From Thermohalobacter berrensis (lineage in GTDB: Bacteria > Bacillota > Clostridia > Tissierellales > Thermohalobacteraceae): a stretch of DNA of 64,000 nucleotides. The notes beneath the pieces were generated by a model. The model searched no databases, was not told the DNA's origin, and was given only the letters and a program-made list of their open reading frames with translations. The stretch is taken from NCBI RefSeq assembly GCF_003609645.1, contig NZ_MCIB01000005.1:1-64000 (forward strand), written 5' to 3'. The position numbers and the translations under genes are program-made. Shown piece after piece: positions 8,746 through 17,129 of this stretch. Each line of letters opens with the position of its first letter. Position 1 is the stretch's first letter.

Positions 8746-9147
8746 ATTAACTCCCCCATTTCTAATTTTAAAAGTCTTGTATCGTGTTTTGTGATTACTT
8801 CTAAGAAGTCTAGCCTTTGATGTCCGTTACCCAAAACTCAGTTTTTGGTGGTTAGTGGTTGGTGGTTGGATAGCGTTGTTGAGGGATTCGTAATCCCTCA
8901 ACCTAAGGGCAACCCATTAAAATGTACCTACTTTTTATTGCTCTTCATTCACTTTTATTTTCTATTACTAACTACTAACAAATTCAATTTTTAATTTCTT
9001 TTCGTCTTTTCCCCGTGCAACTTGGGGACAGGTCTTAGTTTCACTACGTTCAACGATAAATCTGTCCCCCTCTTTCACTTCAATTTTCCATTTTACATTT
9101 TTAATTTCTTTAATTGTCCATTGTCAATTGTAAATTCTCAATTGTCT
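8746..9147 (-). repeat. Composite repeat block between proB and proA
   Basis: Read on the minus strand this holds, in order: an AATTGACAATT-type AT-rich stretch, a GGGGACAG/CTGTCCCC palindrome (9023-9070), a TTGAGGGATT/AATCCCTCAA palindrome (8879-8901), a CCAACCACTAACC module, and a single GTAACGGAC unit (about 8800-8830) immediately upstream of proA. This is the same module order found on the plus strand elsewhere, here inverted along with its downstream gene. No gene seen. Confidence 0.75.
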
Positions 9148-9948
9148 TTATTGGTCTTTAGATAAAAATAAAGTTCCAACTTCTTTACCTTCTAAAATAT
9201 CATAAATAATGTTAGGATTTTTTCCATTAGTTATTACTGTATTAATATTAGATCTGTAGCAAATTTTTGCAGCTAAAATTTTAGTTATCATACCACCTGT
9301 TCCAAAGGCTGTACCCGCACCACTAGCACTCTTTTCAATATCTTCTGTTATGCTGTCAACCACATGAATTATTTGAGCCGATGGGTCTTTTCTTGGATCA
9401 TCAGTATATAATCCATCAATATCTGATAGTAAAATTAAAATATCTGCACCTATTAGGGTTGCAACAGTTGCAGAAAGGGTATCGTTATCTCCAAATTCAA
9501 TTTCATCTGTTGCAACAGTGTCATTTTCATTAACTATTGGAATTATTCCCATATTTAAAAGGGTATTAAAAGTGTTTATTGCATTTTTCTTAGTAAGTGG
9601 ATTGTCTGTAACTGCTTTAGTTATAAGGATCTGCCCAACTCTCTGATTATATTCTCCGAAAAACTTTTGGTATATTCTCATTAATATAGCTTGACCTATG
9701 GAAGCTGCTGCTTGCTTATCAGGTAAATTTTCTGGTCTTTTTGCAAGCCCAAGATTTTCTGAGCCCACTGCTATAGCACCAGATGACACTAAAACTACAT
9801 CTTTCCCTTGGTTTCTAAGGGTTGATATAACCCTTGTAAGCTTATCAATCCTAAAAAAATTAAGTTTTCCATTTGGATAAGTAAGTAAAGATGTTCCTAC
9901 TTTTATTACTATAGTATTAGCTTTTTTAAGATGCTGTCTATAATCCAT
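9148..9948 (-). CDS. proB: Glutamate 5-kinase (short form without PUA domain)
   Basis: ATP-dependent phosphorylation of glutamate, the committed step of proline synthesis. The 266-residue amino-acid-kinase domain is complete: KVGTSLL near the N-terminus, VSSGAIAVG, IPIVNENDTVATDEIEFGDND in the middle and GTGGMITK(I)LAA toward the C-terminus. The roughly 100-residue C-terminal PUA domain of the enterobacterial enzyme is absent, as in other short ProB forms. An AAGGAAAGGGAAGG purine run precedes the ATG. Likely co-transcribed with proA despite the repeat-filled gap. Confidence 0.93.
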   Translation of the reverse strand: MDYRQHLKKANTIVIKVGTSLLTYPNGKLNFFRIDKLTRVISTLRNQGKDVVLVSSGAIAVGSENLGLAKRPENLPDKQAAASIGQAILMRIYQKFFGEYNQRVGQILITKAVTDNPLTKKNAINTFNTLLNMGIIPIVNENDTVATDEIEFGDNDTLSATVATLIGADILILLSDIDGLYTDDPRKDPSAQIIHVVDSITEDIEKSASGAGTAFGTGGMITKILAAKICYRSNINTVITNGKNPNIIYDILEGKEVGTLFLSKDQ

Positions 9949-10049
9949 AAACCTTCCCTTTCCTTTAAATATTAAAACTACTTAAAAAATATTAAAATTT
10001 ATTAATAATTATAACTGTTTTGTATCTATAATACAAGGAAAAATAAAAA

Positions 10050-10074
10050 GTTGATGGATTACGAATCCATCAAC
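10050..10074. repeat. GTTGATGG palindrome, possible terminator
   Basis: GTTGATGGATT/AATCCATCAAC separated by ACG. Same family as 8879, 43264, 43513, 47004, 49760 and 58586. It lies just downstream of the 10099-10653 minus-strand gene and could terminate it. Confidence 0.65.
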
Positions 10075-10098
10075 AACATTTTCACATTTTCAATTGTT

Positions 10099-10653
10099 TT
10101 AATGTGTCTCTTCCCATTTATCTAATTTTTCCATTACAAGATCATATGTTTTATTACAGACTTCTGGTAGTCCACCTAATATTTTCTTTGCTTCATTAAA
10201 TCCCTTATCAATTGCTGCTTTTAACTCTGGAATCTTATCTTTATTTCCTCCAGATAAGGCCATTGCAAAATCAACAATTCTATCACTTACAGCCTCTGGA
10301 CTTAATGGTCCATCTTTTGATATTAATTTAGCCGCATCTTCCTGAGTATTTTTATTAATTATTACTTCTTTTTCAATATTTATTACGAAGTCTATACTAT
10401 ATCCTTGGCGCACTATTAAATTTTCAACAGCCTTTCTTAATGCTGAATATGCTCTATTACTTTCCTCTTTTAATTTTTTTATTAGCTTTTCATTATAATA
10501 GAATTTTGGATTAGAATATGTTGCTTTTTTAAAATTATCTCCTTTTTCATATCTATCTTTTTTCTCTTTAGGATTATTTTTTGATTTAGGACTTTTCATT
10601 GGTTTTTTTATTCTGCTTATCATTGGGGTATTTTGGTTAGATTGTATTCTCAT
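10099..10653 (-). CDS. Hypothetical protein, DUF5610-like C-terminus
   Basis: 184 residues from the ATG at 10653, which follows ATAGGAGGGG; a longer in-frame start at 10683 has no comparable ribosome site. The N-terminal 55 residues are basic, polar and probably disordered. The C-terminal half (about 105-180) contains PEAVSDRIVDFAMALSGG, LKAAIDKGFNEAKKILGGLP and TYDLVMEKLDKWEE. From memory this resembles DUF5610, a domain without assigned function, but I cannot verify it. There is no signal peptide or membrane segment. Confidence 0.6.
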   Translation of the reverse strand: MRIQSNQNTPMISRIKKPMKSPKSKNNPKEKKDRYEKGDNFKKATYSNPKFYYNEKLIKKLKEESNRAYSALRKAVENLIVRQGYSIDFVINIEKEVIINKNTQEDAAKLISKDGPLSPEAVSDRIVDFAMALSGGNKDKIPELKAAIDKGFNEAKKILGGLPEVCNKTYDLVMEKLDKWEETH

Positions 10654-10754
10654 AAAATCCCCTCCTATAATACATATCGTCACAAAATTCAGAAAACTTG
10701 AATTTGTTGTTTTATATAAAATTTATTATAGGAGAAATTTACATATTCACTAAT

Positions 10755-11267
10755 CTATATAAGCTTATTAACCTCTTCTAATGCTTTATCATAATCAGGA
10801 TGTTTTGTTATTTCATCTACATACTCTACATATCTTACAATATTATTTTCATCTATAACTACAACTCCCCTACTTAACAATCTTAACTCTTCAATTAAAA
10901 ATCCATAGGCTATACCAAAGGATGCTTCTCTATGGTCAGATAAAGTTATAGCATTATCTATTCCCTTTGATGCACAGTATCTATCTAATGCAAAGGGTAA
11001 ATCCATACTTATAGTAATAACTACAGTATCCTTAAGCTTTGAAGCCTCTTCATTAAATCTCATAGTCTGTAAATCACAGACTTTAGTGTCTATAGATGGT
11101 ACAACACTTATAAGTTTTATTTTACCTTCCATATCTCCTAAACCAAAGGGTTTTAGGTCTTTAGTTAAAGCCTTAAAATCAGAGGCTTTATCCCCTACTT
11201 TTATTTCCTTTCCAACTAAGGTTAATGGGTTACCATTCATGGTTATTACACCTTTTCTCTTTTCCAT
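10755..11267 (-). CDS. tpx: Thiol peroxidase (atypical 2-Cys peroxiredoxin)
   Basis: Reduces hydrogen peroxide and organic peroxides at the expense of thioredoxin. 170 residues. The peroxidatic Cys is in PSIDTKVCDLQT and the resolving Cys in DRYCASKGI, the usual Tpx arrangement; the opening NPLTLVG and LSDHREASFGIAYGF segments also fit. The start is supported by GGGAGGAA about 6 nt before the ATG. Divergent from ppdK, with about 190 nt between them for both promoters. Confidence 0.93.
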   Translation of the reverse strand: MEKRKGVITMNGNPLTLVGKEIKVGDKASDFKALTKDLKPFGLGDMEGKIKLISVVPSIDTKVCDLQTMRFNEEASKLKDTVVITISMDLPFALDRYCASKGIDNAITLSDHREASFGIAYGFLIEELRLLSRGVVVIDENNIVRYVEYVDEITKHPDYDKALEEVNKLI

Positions 11268-11455
11268 ATATATTCCTCCCTATTAAATATTTGCCTTTAA
11301 CATGACAAAATTGTATTCATCTGGTTACTTTACAATATACCCCTTTTACAAAAGAGTAAACCAAATATTGGATTTTACTTTAAAAAGCGTAACCTAAACA
11401 ATTTTGGGTAAATTTATTTATATATAATATCTACAAAGGCTAAGGGGGAGTTTGT

Positions 11456-14092
11456 ATGGGAAAATACGTATATCAATTTGAAGAAGGAAAAAAGGAGATG
11501 AAGAACCTTTTAGGTGGTAAGGGGGCAAATCTTGCTGAGATGACAAATATAGGACTACCAGTACCTCCTGGGTTTACTATCACTACTGAAGCCTGCAAAT
11601 ACTTTTTTGAAAATAATGAACAAATAACTGATGAATTAGAAAAGGAGATACTTAAAAATATTGCTAAAATTGAAAAGAAGACAGGAAAGAAATTTGGAAA
11701 TAGCAAAAACCCACTATTAGTTTCTGTAAGGTCTGGAGCACCTGTATCTATGCCTGGAATGATGGATACAATACTTAACCTAGGACTTAATGATGATTCT
11801 ATTAAAGGTATGGCAAAACTAACAAACAATCCTAGATTGGTTTATGATAGCTATAGAAGGCTTATACAAATGTTTGGAGATGTAGTAATGAAAGTACCTA
11901 AAGAAGAGTTTGATAATATCTTAGAAAGTATAAAGAAAAGGGAAGGCTTTAAAAGCGATATTGAGTTAAATGTAGACCATCTTAAGGAGATAATTTCAGA
12001 ATATAAGAGGATTTTTAAGAAATTTTCAGGTATTGATTTTCCACAGGAGCCTAAAGTTCAACTTCTTATGGCAGTTAATGCAGTATTTAAGTCATGGCAA
12101 AACCCAAGAGCAATATCCTATAGAAACATTAGTAAAATTCCACATGATTTAGGTACTGCAGTAAATATTCAGACAATGGTATTTGGCAATATGGGGGATA
12201 ACTCTGCAACAGGTGTTATGTTTACTAGAAACCCTTCTACTGGTGAGAAAAAATTATATGGGGAATTTTTAATAAATGCCCAAGGGGAAGATGTAGTTGC
12301 TGGAATAAGAACACCTCAGCATATAGATGAAATGAAGAATGTCCTACCAGAAAATTATAATGACCTTAAAAAGATATCGAATACTTTAGAAAGTCATTAT
12401 AAGGATATGCAGGATATAGAGTTTACTATAGAAAATGGGAAGACCTTTATACTTCAGACAAGAACAGGTAAAAGGACAGCAGAGGCAGCAGTAAATATTG
12501 CTGTAGATATGGTTAATGAAGGGCTAATTGATAAAAAAACAGCTATAATGCGAATAGACCCAAAGGCTATAGAACAGCTTTTACATCCAATATTTGATAG
12601 TAAAGAACTAGAAAAGTCTAAGGTGATTGCTAAAGGATTAGCAGCATCACCAGGGGCAGCTACAGGAAGGGTATATTTTACCTCAGTTGATGCAGTTGGA
12701 GCTGCTAAAAAAGGAGAAAGGGTAATATTAGTTAGAAAGGAAACATCCCCTGAAGATATTGATGGTATGGCAAAGGCAGAAGGATTTTTAACATCTAGAG
12801 GAGGAATGACTTCCCATGCTGCAGTTGTTGCAAGACAGATGGGAAAATGCTGTATTGCAGGCTGTGGTGATATAGAGGTTGAAGAGCATAATAATAGATT
12901 TATTGCAGGAGAAGAAATAATTAAAGAAGGGGATTATATTTCTCTAGATGGAAATACAGGAAAAGTGTATAAGGGAAAAATAAAGACTACAATACCTGGC
13001 CTTAGTGGTAACTTTAATACACTTTTAGAATGGACAGATAACTTTAGAAGGTTAGGTGTTTGGGCTAATGCAGATAAGGCAGCAGATGCTAAAAAGGCCT
13101 TAGACTTTGGGGCTGAAGGAATTGGTCTTTGTAGAACTGAGCATATGTTTTTTGATGATGAAAGGATAAACTATGTAAGAAGAATGATAATAGCTAAGGA
13201 TACAAACGAAAGAATTAAAGCCCTAGACAAACTATTTACATTCCAAAAAGATGATTTTAAAAGCTTATTTGAAACTATGAAGGACAAGCCTGTTATCATA
13301 AGATTATTAGATCCACCTTTACACGAGTTTTTACCACAGGATGAAAAGGGAATAAAAGAGCTTTCTAAAGAGCTTAATGTGGATTTTAGTAAATTAAAGT
13401 ATACAGTTGAAAAACTAAAAGAGTTTAATCCTATGTTAGGCCATAGGGGTTGTAGGCTAGGAATAACCTATCCTGAAATATATGAAATGCAGACTAAGGC
13501 AATTATAGCTGCAGCAGTTGAAGTTAAAAGGGGAAAAGATGTAGATGTAAAACCGGAGATAATGATACCGCTAGTTGGGATAGATAAAGAGATTAAAGAA
13601 ATTAGAGATAGGGTAACAGAGATAGCAGATACTATCATATCAGAATCAGGTATTAGATTAAAATATAAAGTAGGTACTATGATAGAGGTACCTAGAGCTA
13701 GCCTAGTAGCTGATAAAATAGCAGAATATGCTGACTTTTTCTCCTTTGGAACTAATGATTTAACTCAGATGACCTTTGGCTTCTCTAGGGATGATGCAGG
13801 AAAATTCCTTACTATATATAGAGAAAATGGAATATTAGAAGAAGATCCATTTACAACTATAGATGAAAATGGTGTAGGGAAACTTGTAAAAATGGGAGTA
13901 GAACTTGGTAGAAGTGTAAAACCTGATATAGTAGTTGGAATATGTGGAGAACACGGTGGAGACCCTAAGTCTATAGAATTGTGTAATAGAATAGGATTAA
14001 ATTATGTATCCTGCTCACCATATAGAGTTCCTGTAGCAAGATTAGCTGCAGCACAAGCTGCTATAATGGAAGATATTGAAATTGAAAATTAA
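11456..14092 (+). CDS. ppdK: Pyruvate, phosphate dikinase
   Basis: Interconverts pyruvate, ATP and Pi with PEP, AMP and PPi; anaerobes use it for glycolytic PEP/pyruvate flux or for gluconeogenesis from amino acids. 878 residues, full length. Domains in order: ATP-grasp nucleotide-binding (residues 1-340, LGGKGANLAEM and VSVRSGAPVSMPGMMDT), the phosphohistidine swivelling domain (GGMTSHAAVVAR, His454) and the PEP/pyruvate TIM barrel with IRLLDPPLHEFLP and the catalytic Cys830 in GICGEHGGDP. Start ATG behind AAGGGGGAG. Monocistronic and convergent with an SLH gene. Confidence 0.97.
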   Translation: MGKYVYQFEEGKKEMKNLLGGKGANLAEMTNIGLPVPPGFTITTEACKYFFENNEQITDELEKEILKNIAKIEKKTGKKFGNSKNPLLVSVRSGAPVSMPGMMDTILNLGLNDDSIKGMAKLTNNPRLVYDSYRRLIQMFGDVVMKVPKEEFDNILESIKKREGFKSDIELNVDHLKEIISEYKRIFKKFSGIDFPQEPKVQLLMAVNAVFKSWQNPRAISYRNISKIPHDLGTAVNIQTMVFGNMGDNSATGVMFTRNPSTGEKKLYGEFLINAQGEDVVAGIRTPQHIDEMKNVLPENYNDLKKISNTLESHYKDMQDIEFTIENGKTFILQTRTGKRTAEAAVNIAVDMVNEGLIDKKTAIMRIDPKAIEQLLHPIFDSKELEKSKVIAKGLAASPGAATGRVYFTSVDAVGAAKKGERVILVRKETSPEDIDGMAKAEGFLTSRGGMTSHAAVVARQMGKCCIAGCGDIEVEEHNNRFIAGEEIIKEGDYISLDGNTGKVYKGKIKTTIPGLSGNFNTLLEWTDNFRRLGVWANADKAADAKKALDFGAEGIGLCRTEHMFFDDERINYVRRMIIAKDTNERIKALDKLFTFQKDDFKSLFETMKDKPVIIRLLDPPLHEFLPQDEKGIKELSKELNVDFSKLKYTVEKLKEFNPMLGHRGCRLGITYPEIYEMQTKAIIAAAVEVKRGKDVDVKPEIMIPLVGIDKEIKEIRDRVTEIADTIISESGIRLKYKVGTMIEVPRASLVADKIAEYADFFSFGTNDLTQMTFGFSRDDAGKFLTIYRENGILEEDPFTTIDENGVGKLVKMGVELGRSVKPDIVVGICGEHGGDPKSIELCNRIGLNYVSCSPYRVPVARLAAAQAAIMEDIEIEN

Positions 14093-14114
14093 AAATAAAA
14101 AATGGAAAAAACTG

Positions 14115-14186
14115 GTGAAAAACGGGGACGGTTCTGTTTTTCACAAATGTAAAAAAATTGAAACGCGAACCCGGTTCGCGTTTCAA
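14115..14186. repeat. REP-like half element plus GAACCCGGTTCG palindrome between convergent genes
   Basis: 14120-14145 carries the GGGACGGTTCT...TTTTTCA motif shared with the RAYT-flanking elements. 14158-14186 is a near-perfect TTGAAACGCGAAC/GTTCGCGTTTCAA palindrome that could serve as a bidirectional terminator for ppdK and the opposing SLH gene. Confidence 0.65.
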
Positions 14187-14759
14187 TTAATATTTTTTAT
14201 TTAATTTAATTAGTAAGCTATTATCCACTAATACAAAGACATCTCCTCTTGGGATTTTGGCTTCAGCTGGGATAACCATATTATCTACAATCCCCAATTC
14301 TGTAGCTTTATCTATATAGTTTAAAGGCCATTCTTTATCTTTATCCAGTGATTTATCATATCCTAATATTCTAACTAATACTGCTAATACTTCATCATAA
14401 GAAATTTTTCTGTCAGGTTTGAAGGTTCCATCTCCATACCCGTTTAACAATCCTTCTTCTACAGCAATATTTATATATTTTGAAGCCCAATGCTCTTTAG
14501 TTACATCACTAAATATTGTATCTTTTTCATAGCTTTCTATATCATACTGTTTAGGTAAAAGTCTAACTATTAATGCTGTAAACTCAGCCCTTGTTATTAA
14601 ATTTTCAAGTTTTAATGAACCATCTTCATAGCCTGTAACTATTCCTAATGCTAATAGTTTTTCAGCAGATTCCAGTTGTTGAGCATTTTCTACAGCCAAA
14701 ACTGTACTAGTAAAAATAAGTAGCAAAATCAGTAGAACACTAAAAAGCTTTTTATGCAA
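14187..14759 (-). CDS. Small SLH-domain surface protein
   Basis: About 190 residues made almost entirely of three S-layer-homology segments (about 25-75, 85-135 and 140-185), behind a signal peptide (HKKLFSVLLILLLIFTSTVLA). SLH triplets bind pyruvylated secondary cell-wall polymers. I chose the TTG at 14759 as start because it follows GGAGGTGG by 5 nt and begins a typical signal peptide. The ATG at 14777 lies upstream of that ribosome site and inside a hairpin. Last gene of the minus-strand surface cluster. With no other domain, it may be an accessory cell-wall binder. Confidence 0.75.
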   Translation of the reverse strand: MHKKLFSVLLILLLIFTSTVLAVENAQQLESAEKLLALGIVTGYEDGSLKLENLITRAEFTALIVRLLPKQYDIESYEKDTIFSDVTKEHWASKYINIAVEEGLLNGYGDGTFKPDRKISYDEVLAVLVRILGYDKSLDKDKEWPLNYIDKATELGIVDNMVIPAEAKIPRGDVFVLVDNSLLIKLNKKY

Positions 14760-14761
14760 AA

Positions 14762-14801
14762 TTTCCACCTCCGACATTTTTAATTATATCAGAGGTGGAA
14801 A
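14762..14801 (-). promoter_or_regulatory. Hairpin that would pair with the ribosome binding site of the small SLH gene
   Basis: A perfect 10-bp inverted repeat (14762-14771 against 14792-14801, 20-nt loop). On the minus-strand transcript the 3' arm GAGGTGGAAA contains most of the Shine-Dalgarno for the TTG start at 14759. It lies right after the stop of the upstream cohesin-SLH gene, so it could attenuate read-through or limit translation. Confidence 0.6.
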
Positions 14802-14828
14802 AACAATAATATTTCAATTTAATTACAA

Positions 14829-16196
14829 TTAGATTACTTCCATAATCTTCAACATATCAATAATAATTTTACACATTTCAGCCCTTGTTACATAGTTATT
14901 AGGTCTAAAGGTATTATCTTTATAACCTTTTATTAAACCTAGGGAAGAAAGCTTGTCTACACTTTCTCTACCCCATTTAGGTATATTTTCGTAATCTGAG
15001 AAAACTTTACTGTTTTTATTTGAATCATAGTCTTTAAGTATTTTATTTAGCATGGAAGCCAATTCTAATCTTGTAATATATCTATTTGGCTTAAATGTAT
15101 TGTCACTATATCCTTTTATAATCCCTTCAGCTACCAACTTATTTATATGACTCTTACACCAATGGGGAATGGAAGTTTTATCTTTAAAAGACTTAAGGTT
15201 ATCTTCTTTATCTAAACTAAGGGCTAGAGAAAACACCTTAGCCACTTCACCTCTAGTTATAGGTCTATTGGGTTCAAAGTTAGTCTTATTTACACCATTT
15301 ACATAACCTAAAGAAGTTATATATTGGATATAATCCTTTGCCCAGTTATCTTTAATATCTGTGTAATCTTTATAGTTTTTATTTTCCAGAATTGCAAACA
15401 TATCATAGGGTTTTACCGAGCCTGTAATAAGTTCACCTTCAATTTTCCCTCCAAGGTAAATCCATTCTTCTCTATCATCATTATAGTAATAGATACCTAA
15501 GGGCTTACTTTTCATATTTTCTTTAATTTTAAATGAAAGCTTTAATTTTTCATTAATCTTATTATTGTATTCTATTTTGTATATGTTGTATGGTGTGTCT
15601 TTAGTTTCAGTAATCATACTAACTGTTAAATCTGACCTGTTCATGTCTTTAGGTAATTGTAATGTCATGTCTTTTACTTTTATAACATCATTTTTTCTCT
15701 TTGAAGAGGTGGAAAAATCTCTAATTTTAATAGAGGTATCTTTTATATTATGTTTTAGCTTTGCACCATCCCTTTTAAGTAGAAGGCTTTTTTCTATTGT
15801 TATATTCGTAAGGCCCTTTTTTATAGACTTAAAATTTACTGTGCCAATTATTGTGTCTTTATTTAAGGTATTCTCATCACCTACAAGGGTATATAGAATT
15901 TCTATTATCCCATTATCGTTATCTATAGTATTCCTTGCCTGAAAGTGTTCTTTATTAAGGAGTTGTTCTCCAATTTTAACCTCTTTGGTATTAGCATTAA
16001 TATATTTAGGGTCAAACCTTAACTTAATGTGGATACCATATATATTAGATATATTTTCTGTTTCTATTTGTAGGTTAAAATTATGATTAATTTTTAAGGT
16101 AGAATTCTGTACATTAAGTTTTAATATTCCTGTATCAGAAGCATAGGCAATATTACATGTAAGTACTAATATTAATATAATCAGAATCTTTTTCAT
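14829..16196 (-). CDS. Cohesin-SLH surface anchor protein
   Basis: 455 residues: signal peptide (1-19); a cohesin-type beta domain (about 20-150, with NISNIYGIHIKLRFDPKYI and GTVNFKSIKKGLTNI patterns); a beta linker (about 165-275); then three SLH segments (about 280-450: DIKDNWAKDYIQYITSLG, IPHWCKSHINKLVAEG, IPKWGRESVDKLSSLG). This is the architecture of a cell-wall-anchored cohesin receptor, which in cellulosome biology binds dockerin proteins. The two genes transcribed just before it both encode dockerins. Start ATG behind AGGGGA. Cohesin assignment is by pattern, not by search. Confidence 0.8.
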   Translation of the reverse strand: MKKILIILILVLTCNIAYASDTGILKLNVQNSTLKINHNFNLQIETENISNIYGIHIKLRFDPKYINANTKEVKIGEQLLNKEHFQARNTIDNDNGIIEILYTLVGDENTLNKDTIIGTVNFKSIKKGLTNITIEKSLLLKRDGAKLKHNIKDTSIKIRDFSTSSKRKNDVIKVKDMTLQLPKDMNRSDLTVSMITETKDTPYNIYKIEYNNKINEKLKLSFKIKENMKSKPLGIYYYNDDREEWIYLGGKIEGELITGSVKPYDMFAILENKNYKDYTDIKDNWAKDYIQYITSLGYVNGVNKTNFEPNRPITRGEVAKVFSLALSLDKEDNLKSFKDKTSIPHWCKSHINKLVAEGIIKGYSDNTFKPNRYITRLELASMLNKILKDYDSNKNSKVFSDYENIPKWGRESVDKLSSLGLIKGYKDNTFRPNNYVTRAEMCKIIIDMLKIMEVI

Positions 16197-16211
16197 TTTT
16201 AAATCCCCTAG

Positions 16212-17129
16212 CTATTCAGTTAATCTTCTGTTAATAAATATTAGATCAAGTATATCTATTATACCGTCTTTATTTACGTCAAAACTATTGTTTCCAGTAT
16301 TTCCATATTCATTTGCAGTAAGGACTAAGTCTTCGAGGCTTACAATACAATCATTATTAACATCACCTTCAACTGTAAGCTCTGATATTACATTTTCAGT
16401 CTGTCCATCTATAATAGTAATATCTTGACTATACTCATAGTATCCATCACATTTAATATTTAAAGTATAATTTCCTTCTACCAAGTTGTTTATATTAAAG
16501 ACTCCATTAGAGTCAGCTGTGGTAGTAACAATACTCTCTCCTTTAACTACCTCTACTGTTGCATTACTAATAGGGCTATTATTACTATCGGTTATTGTTC
16601 CAGATACACCACCAGTTCCGAGAACTGTATAATTAATACTATTTGAAGTAAATGTAACTTCATTAAGGGTCATATTTAAATCTTCAGTGACTAATATACT
16701 TTCACTTCCTATTGATATAGTGCTACTTCCCTTTTTAAGGGCTTTAAAAGTTATAGTTCCAATAGTTTGACTACCAGATAAGGGGGCTATGTTTTTATCT
16801 AAACCAAAAACTAATAAAACACTGCCTTCACTATCTTTTAGACTAGTGTTAGTTATACCTTCTAAACTAGTAAAATCGGTTGTATCCTGAAGGTTTAATG
16901 TCTTCCCTTCTACCTGTAACAAAGTACTATCATAATTTATTACTATATAACCACCAACAAGGTTATCTATATTATCAACAGTAATATCAACTGTAAAAGT
17001 TTCCTGAGGCTTTAAAGATGATAGGTCACCTGATGATAATTGGACAGAAGCTTCTTGTGCATAAGTTAAAGCAGGAAAACAAAATGTTAGTGAAATTAGA
17101 ATAAAAAAGTAAATAAATTTTTTAGCCAT
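16212..17129 (-). CDS. Cohesin-dockerin adaptor protein
   Basis: 305 residues: signal peptide (1-24); a cohesin-like domain (about 26-155, NIDNLVGGYIVINYDSTLL and GTITFKALKKGSSTI); a carboxypeptidase-regulatory-like beta-sandwich (about 160-245, SGTITDSNNSPISNATVEV); and a C-terminal dockerin with two F-hand calcium loops (DVNNDCIVSLEDL and DVNKDGIIDILDL). Having both a cohesin and a dockerin lets it link a dockerin enzyme to a cohesin anchor. Its ATG follows the upstream stop with no gap, behind GGAGG, so it is translationally coupled to the beta-helix gene. Confidence 0.85.
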   Translation of the reverse strand: MAKKFIYFFILISLTFCFPALTYAQEASVQLSSGDLSSLKPQETFTVDITVDNIDNLVGGYIVINYDSTLLQVEGKTLNLQDTTDFTSLEGITNTSLKDSEGSVLLVFGLDKNIAPLSGSQTIGTITFKALKKGSSTISIGSESILVTEDLNMTLNEVTFTSNSINYTVLGTGGVSGTITDSNNSPISNATVEVVKGESIVTTTADSNGVFNINNLVEGNYTLNIKCDGYYEYSQDITIIDGQTENVISELTVEGDVNNDCIVSLEDLVLTANEYGNTGNNSFDVNKDGIIDILDLIFINRRLTE

